Shown here: positions 18,440-26,531 of the stretch, in pieces
Numbering within the stretch: the first letter of the stretch is position 1
Layout of the letters: every line of letters begins with the position of its first letter
Assembly (NCBI RefSeq): GCF_015751905.1
Contig: NZ_JADOUF010000001.1
Span: forward strand, 930,001-994,000
DNA: 64,000 nucleotides
From: Longispora fulva
GTDB taxonomy: Bacteria; Actinomycetota; Actinomycetes; Mycobacteriales; Micromonosporaceae
Direction of reading: 5' to 3'
Translations under genes and position numbers: made by a program
The notes under the pieces: model-generated
Seen by the model: only the letters and a program-made list of their open reading frames with translations
What the model was told of the DNA's origin: nothing
Database searches by the model: none

Positions 18440-20632
18440 ATGACTCACGTAGGAATCTGGTCCCGACGGGCCGCGCTGATCAGCGCGGCCGTCGTCTCCG
18501 GTGGCGTACTGGCCACAGCCGGGTTCGCCGCCAGCAGCCCCGTCCGAGCCCCCGGCGGGGACACCGCGGTCCGCGACGCGCTCGCGGCCGTCTCCGGCGA
18601 CGCCGACGGACTCGTGGCCAAGGGTGTCCAGGTGGACGCCGACGGCACCCGACACGTCCGCTTCGACCGCACGTACCGGGGCCTGCCCGTCCTGGGCGGG
18701 GACTTCGTCGCCCACAGTGGCCGCGACGGCCAGTTCACCCGGAGCCAGAACGCGCCGCTGAACGTGTCGACCACCCCGGCGGTCACCGCGCAGCGGGCGG
18801 CCGAGCTGGCGGCCGGCGGCTTCGCAGGCAAGCCGGCGAATTCCACCCCGACCCTGGTCGTGGACGCCACCCAGGGTTCGGCGGCGCTGGCCTGGAAGGT
18901 CACGGTGCTGGGCACCGCGTCCGACGGCACGCCGAACAAGCTCACCGTCGTCGTCGACGCGCAGAGTGGCGCGATCCGCAACGCGGAGGACACCCTCAGG
19001 ACCTTCGTGGCCAGGGGGATGAAGCCGGCCGGAGCCGCGGCGGCGTCCGCGTCGGTCGCCGCGTCGGGTAACGGCAAGGGCTACCAGGTCGGCGACGTCA
19101 CCATCGGAGTGAACTCGATCTCCGGCGGCTATGAGATGAAGGACCCGAACCGGGGCAACGGCGAGACCCGCGACGCCAACAACAAGGGCGACGCGAGCGG
19201 CAACACCGACCCGACGGTGGCCAACTCGCTGTCCTTCACCAGCACCACGACGACGTTCGGCGACAACACGTTGAACAACCGGGCCACGGTGGGCGTTGAC
19301 GCGCACTTCGGTATCGCGGCGACGTGGGACTACTACAAGAACGTGATCGGCCGTAACGGCATCAAGAACGACGGCGTGGGCGTCATCTCCTACGTGCACT
19401 ACTACGTCAACTACGGCAACGCCGGCTGGTCTGACACGTGCTCGTGCATGATCTACGGCGACGGTGACGTCGGCTCCAAGCCGTTCACGGAGCTGGACGT
19501 CGCCGGTCACGAGATGAGCCACGGTGTGGCCGCCGCGACCGCCGCGCTGGGTTACTCCGGTGACGTCGGTGGCATCAACGAGGCCAACAGCGACATCATG
19601 GGCACCGAGGTCGAGTTCAACGCGAACATCCCGGGCGACGTTCCGGACTACCTCATCGGCGAGAAGATCGACATCAACGCCAACGGCACGCCGCTGCGGT
19701 ACATGGACAAGCCGTCCAAGGACGGCCGGGGCTCGGTGGACTGCTGGACGACCAGCACCAAGAACCTCGACCCGCACTACTCCTCCGGCGTCGGTAACCA
19801 CTGGTACTTCCTGGCCAGCCAGGGCTCGGGCGCCTCCACGGTCAACGGTGTCAACTACGACAGCCCGACCTGTGGCGCACCGGCCGTGGCGGGGATCGGC
19901 CACACGACGGCGGCGAAGATCTGGTACCGGGCCCTGTCGACCTACTACACCTCGACAGAGACCTACCCCTCGGCGCGTAAGGACACCATCAAGGCCGCCA
20001 ACGACCTGTACGGCACCGGCAACGGCGCCCAGTGCGCCACGGTCAAGGCCGCGTGGGCCGCCGTCGGCGTCGGCGTCCAGGCCGGCGAGGCAGCGTGCGC
20101 CACCGGCAACGCCACCCCGTCCCCGACCCCGTCGGCGACCAAGCCGCCCACCCCGTCGCCCTCGCCGACCCAGGGCGGCACCTGCAACGCGCAGCTCGTC
20201 GGCAACGGCGGATTCGAGTCGGGCACCAGCCCGTGGACCGGCGACACCGGCGTCATCCAGGCCGGCGGCACCGTCCAGCCCGCGCACGGCGGTACCCGGA
20301 TCGCGTGGCTCGGCGGCAACGGCTCGGCCAAGACCGAGCAGGTCTCGCAGTCGGTCACGATCCCGGCGGGTTGCAAGGCCAGCCTGAAGTTCTACCTGCA
20401 CATCGAGACCCAGGAACGCGGCTCCACGGTGTACGACAAGTTCACCGTCCTGGCCGGCAGCACCGCCCTGACCAGTCTCTCCAACGTCAACGCCGCCGCG
20501 GGGTACGTACTGCGGACCGTGGACCTGTCGGCCTACGCCGGGCAGACGGTCACGCTGAAGTTCACCGAGACGGAGGACTACTCGCTCAAGACCAGCTTCG
20601 TCGTCGACGACGTGACGGTCACGACCTCGTAG
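18440..20632 (+). CDS. Secreted M4 (thermolysin-like) metalloprotease with C-terminal accessory domain
   Basis: A 730-residue extracellular zinc protease made as a preproenzyme. The signal peptide has an arginine pair (SRRAALISAAVVSGGVLATA). The propeptide (about 40-200) has the FTP pattern HVRFDRTYRGLPVLGGDF and a PepSY-like part. The catalytic domain carries the zinc motif HEMSH (His357, Glu358, His361) and the third ligand Glu381 in GGINEANSDIMG. A Thr/Pro/Ser linker (about 555-580) leads to a C-terminal jelly-roll-like domain (NGGFESGTSPW, then SFVVDDVTV) that probably binds substrate or wall. GGAAGGA lies about 11 nt before ATG 18440. It is paralogous to 47557-49641. Confidence 0.95.
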   Translation: MTHVGIWSRRAALISAAVVSGGVLATAGFAASSPVRAPGGDTAVRDALAAVSGDADGLVAKGVQVDADGTRHVRFDRTYRGLPVLGGDFVAHSGRDGQFTRSQNAPLNVSTTPAVTAQRAAELAAGGFAGKPANSTPTLVVDATQGSAALAWKVTVLGTASDGTPNKLTVVVDAQSGAIRNAEDTLRTFVARGMKPAGAAAASASVAASGNGKGYQVGDVTIGVNSISGGYEMKDPNRGNGETRDANNKGDASGNTDPTVANSLSFTSTTTTFGDNTLNNRATVGVDAHFGIAATWDYYKNVIGRNGIKNDGVGVISYVHYYVNYGNAGWSDTCSCMIYGDGDVGSKPFTELDVAGHEMSHGVAAATAALGYSGDVGGINEANSDIMGTEVEFNANIPGDVPDYLIGEKIDINANGTPLRYMDKPSKDGRGSVDCWTTSTKNLDPHYSSGVGNHWYFLASQGSGASTVNGVNYDSPTCGAPAVAGIGHTTAAKIWYRALSTYYTSTETYPSARKDTIKAANDLYGTGNGAQCATVKAAWAAVGVGVQAGEAACATGNATPSPTPSATKPPTPSPSPTQGGTCNAQLVGNGGFESGTSPWTGDTGVIQAGGTVQPAHGGTRIAWLGGNGSAKTEQVSQSVTIPAGCKASLKFYLHIETQERGSTVYDKFTVLAGSTALTSLSNVNAAAGYVLRTVDLSAYAGQTVTLKFTETEDYSLKTSFVVDDVTVTTS

Positions 20633-20651
20633 CGGACTCCTGGGGAGGAGC

Positions 20652-20681
20652 GGGGCCGGTCGTCTCAGGACGGCCGGCCCC
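20652..20681. terminator. Bidirectional hairpin terminator
   Basis: GGGGCCGGTCGT (20652-20663) pairs with ACGGCCGGCCCC (20670-20681), a 12-bp stem with one G-U pair and a CTCAGG loop. It sits between the convergent ends of the M4 protease and the XRE-type gene. It has no T-tract, as is usual for actinobacterial terminators. Confidence 0.75.
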
Positions 20682-20687
20682 CACCGG

Positions 20688-21596
20688 TCACTCCCACTCC
20701 CAGAACACGCCGTACAGCCCGGGGGCCACGTCCCGCACCGCGATCGTGGCGGTCAGGGTCGCGCCGAGTTCCACCTCGCGGAGCACGTGGATCTCCGCGT
20801 CGACGGAGGCCTGGACGAACTCGTGACAGCGCTCCGGCACCGCGCGGGGATGAAACGTCACCTCCCCGACGTAGAGGCCGGCGGGCCGCCCGAAGAACCG
20901 GCCGAACCGGTGCTCCGGATGCCCGCCGGGCTCGAAGACCAGCTCGAAGTCGAACGACGTCACCTCGCCGGGGCGCAGCAGCCGGTCGAACAGCAATTCC
21001 ACGAGCGTCACCCCGGAGTCCGGGTCGGCGCGCACCCGCCCCCGCCGGCAACCGTGGCCGGCGTGCAGCGTCCCCATCGGACGGGTCGGGTCGTCGCCCT
21101 GGTGCAGCACCAGCCACCGGCCCACCTCGCCGACCGCGCGGGCGACCTGGCGGACCCGGATCCGCGACTCCGCGCCGTGCTCGTTGAACTCGTACCGGTC
21201 GTGCACGCTCTCCGACACGAGGTCGATGTTGATCGCGTCGGCCCTGGTCTCCGCGCCGAACTCGTCGAGGAGGTGCGGCACCTCGTGCAGCCGGCTGAAG
21301 CCGGTGGCCGGCGGCTGCCCGACGAAGCGGCCCCGCGGCCGGGGCGGCCCCAGCAGGGCGGCCAGCGAGTCCTCCGGCAGGTCGAGGACGTTCTCCAGCA
21401 CGGTGACCGCCCGCAGCGACGGGGCCCGCTCCGGCCGGCGCAGCCCGCGCCGCCACAGGCTCAGCGTCGACATGCTCACCGCCACCCCCGCCGCCGCCAG
21501 TTTCGCCTGCACCCGTTCCAGGCTCAGGCCGCGCACCTCGATCGCGCGGTGCAGCGCGACGGCGAACGGGTTGCCGACAGGCTTGTCGTCAGTCAC
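20688..21596 (-). CDS. XRE-like helix-turn-helix protein with unknown C-terminal domain
   Basis: A 302-residue putative regulator. Residues 12-85 form a Cro/CI-type helix-turn-helix (GLSLERVQAKLAAAGVAVS, then LSLWRRGLRRPERAP). The remaining 210 residues form a beta-rich domain (FNEHGAESRIRVRQVARAV, FDFELVFEPGG, GVFWEWE at the end) that I do not recognise. It may be a ligand- or partner-binding module. The GTG at 21596 has AAGG only a short distance upstream. The gene is divergent from the serine hydrolase operon at 21727 across 130 bases and could control it. Confidence 0.75.
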   Translation of the reverse strand: MTDDKPVGNPFAVALHRAIEVRGLSLERVQAKLAAAGVAVSMSTLSLWRRGLRRPERAPSLRAVTVLENVLDLPEDSLAALLGPPRPRGRFVGQPPATGFSRLHEVPHLLDEFGAETRADAINIDLVSESVHDRYEFNEHGAESRIRVRQVARAVGEVGRWLVLHQGDDPTRPMGTLHAGHGCRRGRVRADPDSGVTLVELLFDRLLRPGEVTSFDFELVFEPGGHPEHRFGRFFGRPAGLYVGEVTFHPRAVPERCHEFVQASVDAEIHVLREVELGATLTATIAVRDVAPGLYGVFWEWE

Positions 21597-21726
21597 ACCT
21601 TGGAGTGTGCCGGGCGCGCGGCCGGACCACCGCCGGAACGCCCGTTGTGCCGCTGCACGAATTCCGGCGGCGTCCTCGGTGCCCGGGGACGAGGCGCGGG
21701 ACCCGGCCGGGCTCTAGGGTCAGGCG

Positions 21727-23022
21727 ATGGACGACATCCAGCTCCGCCTCGACGACCTGGCCCGGGCCCACAACGTGCCGGGCGCCGTCCTCGCGTTCGG
21801 CACCGGCGACGCGGTGCACGAGTACGCAACGGGTGTGCTCAACACCGCCACCGGCGTGCCGACGACCACCGACTCCCTCTTCCAGATCGGCTCGATCACC
21901 AAGGTGTGGACGGCGACCCTGGTGATGGGGCTGGTCGAGGAGGGCCTGGTCGACCTGGACGCGCCGGTGCGCGAGCACCTGCCGGAGTTCCGCACCGCCG
22001 ACCCCGGCGCGACCGCCACCGTCACGGTCCGCCAGCTGTTGTCGCACACCTCCGGCCTGGACGGCGACCACTTCGTCGACACCGGGCGCGGCGACGACTG
22101 CGTGGCGAGATACGTGGCCGCCTGCGCCGACGTCGCCCAGATCCACCCGCCGGGCGCGACCCTGTCCTACTGCAACACCGGGTACGTGATCCTCGGCCGG
22201 CTCATCGAGCACGTGACCGGCCGGACGTGGGACGAGGTCCTCCGCGAGCGGCTGATCGCCCCCCTCGGGCTCACCCACACCGTGACCCTCCCGGAGGAGG
22301 CGCTGCGGTTCCGGGCCGCCATCGGACACGTGGACGGCCGGCCGGCCGCCGTGTGGAGCCCGCCGCGCTCGGCCGGCCCCGCAGGGCTGATCTGCGCCCG
22401 TGCCGCCGACGTGGTGGCCTTCGGCAGGTGGCAGCTGGAGCACGGGCCGGCGGCGATGCGCGTGCCCCAGGCGGCGATCCCCGAATACCACAGTCCCGGC
22501 TCCTGGGGCCTGGGCTGGGCCCTGGAGACCTGGGACGGCCGCGAGGTCTTCGGCCACGGCGGGGCCACGATCGGCCAGACCGCCCGGCTGTACGTGCTCC
22601 CCGACGCCGGAGTCGTCGCCTGCCTCCTGGTCAACGGCGGCCAGTCGGCGGCGTTCCAGCACGCGGTGTTCACGGACCTGTTCGCGCGCCTGTGCGACCT
22701 GCGCCTCCCACCCCGCCCCGCACCGCCCGCCGCACCCCCGACGGTGGACCTGACCCCCTACGTCGGCGTGTACGAGCGGGCCGGCGTCCGCCTGACCTTC
22801 ACCGCCCGCGACGGAGCCCTGCACCTGCTGTGGGAGACCACCGGCGCGCTGGCGGCCATGGCCCCGAGCGTGGAGGTCGACGGGATCGTGCCGGTCGGCG
22901 ACGGGGTGTTCCTCGGCCGGTACCCGGACGACCCGGTCTGGTTCTCGATGACCTTCTACGCCCTGCCCGACGGCGCGCCGTACGTGCACCTGGGCATGCG
23001 CGCCACCCCGAAGGTCCGCTGA
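21727..23022 (+). CDS. Beta-lactamase-fold serine hydrolase (class C/DD-peptidase family)
   Basis: A 431-residue cytosolic or non-classically exported enzyme (no signal peptide). The SxxK motif is Ser56-Lys59 (GSITK), the second motif is Tyr148-Cys-Asn150 (SYCNTGY), and FGHGG replaces the KTG triad, as is usual in this esterase/aminopeptidase group. The C-terminal 100 residues form a beta-barrel-like extension (VGVYERAGVRLTF). TAGGGT (21715-21720) is exactly 6 nt from ATG, so the mRNA is probably leaderless. It heads a coupled operon with the GNAT and the racemase. A role in hydrolysing D-amino-acid peptides or amides would fit, but this is inferred from context. Confidence 0.88.
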   Translation: MDDIQLRLDDLARAHNVPGAVLAFGTGDAVHEYATGVLNTATGVPTTTDSLFQIGSITKVWTATLVMGLVEEGLVDLDAPVREHLPEFRTADPGATATVTVRQLLSHTSGLDGDHFVDTGRGDDCVARYVAACADVAQIHPPGATLSYCNTGYVILGRLIEHVTGRTWDEVLRERLIAPLGLTHTVTLPEEALRFRAAIGHVDGRPAAVWSPPRSAGPAGLICARAADVVAFGRWQLEHGPAAMRVPQAAIPEYHSPGSWGLGWALETWDGREVFGHGGATIGQTARLYVLPDAGVVACLLVNGGQSAAFQHAVFTDLFARLCDLRLPPRPAPPAAPPTVDLTPYVGVYERAGVRLTFTARDGALHLLWETTGALAAMAPSVEVDGIVPVGDGVFLGRYPDDPVWFSMTFYALPDGAPYVHLGMRATPKVR

Positions 23023-23768
23023 TGCGCGTCGAGGAGCTGACCGACGCCGACGCCCAGCGGGAGGCCGCCCACCTGCTCGGGAGCATCTGGGACGCGCCGG
23101 TCGTGGCCCCAGCGCTGCTGCGCGCCGTCGGATACTCCGGCGGCTACGTCGCCGGCGCCTACGACGGCGCGGAACTCCTCGGCGCGGCGGTCGGCTTCCT
23201 CGGCGCCGGCGGACACCTGCACGCCCACGTCGCCGGAGTGACGGCCGCCCGGCGCGGCACGTCCGTCGGATTCGGACTCAAGCAGCACCAACGCACCTGG
23301 GCCCTCGCCCGGGGCATCAGCAGGGTCTACTGGACCTACGACCCGCTGATCCGGTCGAACGCCTCCTTCAACCTGCGCCGCCTCGGCGCGCTGCCGGTGC
23401 GCTACCTGCAGGACTTCTACGGCCCGATGACCGACGGGGTCAACGCCGGCGACGAGACCGACCGGCTGTACATGGCCTGGGACCTGACCGATCCGCGCGT
23501 CGTCCTCGCCGCCGCCGGCACCCGGGCCGAGGTGTCCGACGAGGGGGCCGAGCCGCTGCTCGACGAGGCCGGCACCTTGACGCCGAACGGCACGCGCCGG
23601 CTCACCGTGGCCCTGCCCGCCGACATCACCGCCCTGCGGGCCACCGACCCGGCCGCCGCCTCGCGCTGGCGGCACGCCGTGCGCACGGCGCTCCTCGGCG
23701 CGTTCGACGACGGTTACCTGATCACCGGCCTGACCCGACGGGGCCACTACCTGCTGGAGTTGTCGTGA
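23022..23768 (+). CDS. GNAT-family acyltransferase (COG3375-like), racemase partner
   Basis: A 248-residue acyltransferase. Its ATG shares the A of the preceding TGA, so translation is coupled. It has GNAT features in the middle (VAGVTAARRGTSVGFGLKQH resembles the acetyl-CoA pyrophosphate loop) and ISRVYWTYDPLIRSNASFN, typical of the COG3375 type often encoded beside N-acylamino-acid racemases. In Geobacillus a gene of this kind is a succinyl-CoA:D-amino-acid N-succinyltransferase that feeds the racemase. The same order here suggests the same job. The acyl donor cannot be read from sequence. Confidence 0.85.
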   Translation: MRVEELTDADAQREAAHLLGSIWDAPVVAPALLRAVGYSGGYVAGAYDGAELLGAAVGFLGAGGHLHAHVAGVTAARRGTSVGFGLKQHQRTWALARGISRVYWTYDPLIRSNASFNLRRLGALPVRYLQDFYGPMTDGVNAGDETDRLYMAWDLTDPRVVLAAAGTRAEVSDEGAEPLLDEAGTLTPNGTRRLTVALPADITALRATDPAAASRWRHAVRTALLGAFDDGYLITGLTRRGHYLLELS

Positions 23769-24880
23769 GAATCGAAGGCGTCGAACTCCGCCGGATCCGG
23801 ATGCCGCTGGTCGCGCCGTTCCGGACCTCGTTCGGGGTGTCCACGGACCGCGACGCGCTCCTGGTGCGGGTGGTCACCGCCGACGCGGAGGGCTGGGGCG
23901 AATGCGTGGCGATGACCGCGCCGCTGTACTCGCCGGAACACGTCGACGGCGCGGCCGAGGTGATCCGCCGGTTCCTGCTCCCCGTCCTGTACGCGCTGCC
24001 CGACCTCGACGCGCACGCCGTCGGGCCGGCGTTCGCCCCGGTCAAGGGGCACCCGATGGCCAAGGCCGCCGTGGAGATGGCCGTCCTCGACGCGCAGCTG
24101 CGGGCGGCGGGGATGACCTTCGGGCGCTTCCTCGGCGCGGTCCGCCCGACCGTGCCGGCCGGGGTCTCAGTGGGCATCATGGACTCGGTACCCGCGCTGC
24201 TCGACGCGGTGGCCGGCTACGTCGACGCCGGGTACCTGCGGATCAAACTCAAGATCCAACCGGGCTGGGACATCGCCCCGGTCCGCGCCGTCCGCGAGCG
24301 GTTCGGCGACGACCTCGCGCTGCAGGTCGACGCGAACACCGCCTACACCCTCGCCGACGCCCGGCACCTCGCCCGGCTCGACCCGTTCGGGCTGCTGCTG
24401 ATCGAACAGCCCCTCGGCGAGGACGACCTGCGCGGACACGCCGCCCTCGCCCGGCTGATCGGCACCCCGGTGTGCCTGGACGAGTCGATCACCTCCGCGC
24501 GGGCCGCCGCCGACGCGATCGCCCTGGGCGCCTGCTCGGTGGTCAACGTCAAACCCGGCCGCGTCGGCGGATACCTGGAGGCCCGTCGGGTGCACGACGT
24601 GTGCGCGGCCCACGGGGTACCCGTCTGGTGCGGTGGAATGTTGGAGACCGGCCTCGGGCGGGCCGCGAACGTGGCCCTCGCCGCCCTGCCCGGCTTCGTG
24701 CTGCCCGGCGACACCTCCGCCTCCGACCGGTACTACGCCCGGGACATCACAGCCCCCTTCACCCTCGAGGCCGGGCACGTGCGGGTGCCGACCGGAGCCG
24801 GCCTGGGCGTCGTGCCGGATCCGGCGGCGCTCGACGACGTCACGGTCGACACCACCTGGTTGTCGCCGAGCACCAGATGA
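23765..24880 (+). CDS. N-acylamino-acid racemase / o-succinylbenzoate synthase family
   Basis: A 371-residue enolase-superfamily enzyme whose GTG overlaps the GNAT stop (GTGA). The KxK catalytic pair is in LRIKLKIQPG, the metal ligands are in LQVDANTAY, LIEQPLGED and CLDESITS, and the second-side lysine is in NVKPGRVGG. The sequence could be MenC, but no other menaquinone gene is nearby. The coupled GNAT and the downstream D-aminoacylase favour racemisation of N-acyl or N-succinyl amino acids. The assignment to racemase over MenC is inference from neighbours. Confidence 0.88.
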   Translation: MRIEGVELRRIRMPLVAPFRTSFGVSTDRDALLVRVVTADAEGWGECVAMTAPLYSPEHVDGAAEVIRRFLLPVLYALPDLDAHAVGPAFAPVKGHPMAKAAVEMAVLDAQLRAAGMTFGRFLGAVRPTVPAGVSVGIMDSVPALLDAVAGYVDAGYLRIKLKIQPGWDIAPVRAVRERFGDDLALQVDANTAYTLADARHLARLDPFGLLLIEQPLGEDDLRGHAALARLIGTPVCLDESITSARAAADAIALGACSVVNVKPGRVGGYLEARRVHDVCAAHGVPVWCGGMLETGLGRAANVALAALPGFVLPGDTSASDRYYARDITAPFTLEAGHVRVPTGAGLGVVPDPAALDDVTVDTTWLSPSTR

Positions 24881-24931
24881 CCGGCAACATTTGGTGCATC
24901 GGCACTATCAGGGCGCGCGTAAGGTGCGGGG

Positions 24932-26506
24932 ATGAGCTGTAGCCTCCGTCGGATCCTGATCGACCTGGGATCGACAGTGCTGGACGTCGCCGCACCGGGC
25001 GCGGACCTGGACGCCGAGGTCACCGGCGTCGTGATCCACGACCCGCACGACGAGCCGGCGACCACGGCCGGCGGGCTGCTGCTCGGGATCGGGGTCCGCG
25101 GCCCGCAGGACGTCGCGGCACTGCTCGGGCAGCTCGGCCAGGCACGCGCCGCGGCCCTCGTGGTGAAGGGTCCGGTCGACGTCACCGACGAGGTCCGCGC
25201 GGCGGCCCGCGACTCCGGGGTCACCCTGCTGAGCCTGACCGCCGGCGCGGCCTGGGCGCAGGTCGCCGCCCTGCTGCGCGGCCTCCTCGACGAGGCCGGC
25301 ACCGGCGTCGGGGAGGACATCGACGGGGACCTGTTCTCGGTCGCCAACGCCGTCGGGGCGCTCCTGGACGCGCCGGTGACGATCGAAGACCGCTCCTCAC
25401 GGGTACTGGCCTTCTCCTCCCGCCAGGACGAGGCCGACGCGCCCCGGGTGGAGACCGTCCTCGGCCGCCAGGTGCCCGAACGGTTCCGCCGCCTCCTCGA
25501 ACAACGCGGCTTCTTCCGCCGCCTGTACTCCGCACCCGGACCGGTGCGGATCGAACTCGGCGAGGACACCCTGCCCCGGGTGGCGATCGCCGTGCGGGCC
25601 GGCGACGAGATCCTCGGCTCCGTGTGGGTCGCCGTGCGCGACCCGCTGTCCGCCGCCGCCGACCGGGCCTTGCGCGACGCCGCCGGGGTCGTCGCCCTGC
25701 ACCTGCTGCGCCGCCGCGCCGGGGCCGACGCGCGGCGCAGGGTACGCACCGACCTGCTGAGCACCGTGCTGGCCGGCGGGCCCGACGCCGCCGACGCGGC
25801 CGGCCGACTGGGGATCGCCACCGGTCCGCTCTGCGTCCTGGCCGCCGAGATGGCCGAGGACGACGGGGGAGACCCGCTCGCCGTCGAACTCCAGCGCCAA
25901 CGGCTATCCGACGCGCTCGGACTGCACCTGGCGGCGGTGCACCCGCGCACGGCCGCCGCCGGGATCGGCCGCGTCGCGTACGCGGTCCTGCCACTGCCCG
26001 ACGGGGCCGACGAGACCCGTGCCGCCCGCGTCGCCGCCAGCCTCCTGGAGCGGACCGGCCCGCTGAGCACCGCGAACATCGGCGTCGGCCGGGCGGTGAC
26101 CGGGCTGCCCGACATCGCCCGGTCCCGGGCCGACGCCGACCGGGTCCTGCGGGTCCTCCGCTCGCGGGGCGCGACCGGCACCGTGGCGGGCCGCGCCGAC
26201 ACCCACTTCGCCTCGCTCCTGTTGCACCTCGCGGACCTGGCCGCCGCCGACCCCGCACCCGACGGCCCCTACCAGCGCCTCCTCGCCTACGACGCCGCGC
26301 ACGACGCGGACCTGACCCGCACCCTGGCGGCGTACCTCGACGCGTTCGGTGACACCCGGGCCGCCGCCGAGGCCGTGCACGTGCACCCGAACACGTTCCG
26401 GTACCGGCTGCGCCGGCTCACCGAGGTCGCGGGCCTCGATCTCGCCGATCCGGACGCCCGCCTGGCCGTGGCCCTCCAGATCCGCCTGCACCGGCCGAAC
26501 CGGTGA
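24932..26506 (+). CDS. PucR-family transcriptional regulator
   Basis: A 524-residue regulator. The N-terminal 120 residues match the PucR ligand domain (GVVIHDPHD, LLLGIGV). A central region of about 130-280 resembles a GAF-like sensor (VTIEDRSSRVLAFSS). The C-terminus has the HTH_30 domain with AAAEAVHVHPNTFRYRLRRL. TAAGGT (24920-24925) stands 6 nt before ATG 24932, so the mRNA may be leaderless. PucR-type proteins control purine, amino-acid and amide catabolism. Its place between the racemase and the D-aminoacylase, on the same strand, suggests it controls this module. Confidence 0.9.
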   Translation: MSCSLRRILIDLGSTVLDVAAPGADLDAEVTGVVIHDPHDEPATTAGGLLLGIGVRGPQDVAALLGQLGQARAAALVVKGPVDVTDEVRAAARDSGVTLLSLTAGAAWAQVAALLRGLLDEAGTGVGEDIDGDLFSVANAVGALLDAPVTIEDRSSRVLAFSSRQDEADAPRVETVLGRQVPERFRRLLEQRGFFRRLYSAPGPVRIELGEDTLPRVAIAVRAGDEILGSVWVAVRDPLSAAADRALRDAAGVVALHLLRRRAGADARRRVRTDLLSTVLAGGPDAADAAGRLGIATGPLCVLAAEMAEDDGGDPLAVELQRQRLSDALGLHLAAVHPRTAAAGIGRVAYAVLPLPDGADETRAARVAASLLERTGPLSTANIGVGRAVTGLPDIARSRADADRVLRVLRSRGATGTVAGRADTHFASLLLHLADLAAADPAPDGPYQRLLAYDAAHDADLTRTLAAYLDAFGDTRAAAEAVHVHPNTFRYRLRRLTEVAGLDLADPDARLAVALQIRLHRPNR

Positions 26507-26531
26507 CCGACCAGAATCTGCGGGAGAGCCG

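Noticed and set aside
18332-20401. Long minus-strand frame opposite the first M4 protease, and a similar one at 47479-49749
   Set aside because: Both are mirrors of verified protease genes, with compositionally biased products.
23765-24880. Assignment as menC (menaquinone biosynthesis)
   Set aside because: The family cannot be split by motif alone, but no menaquinone genes are nearby and the coupled GNAT and D-aminoacylase argue for an acylamino-acid racemase.
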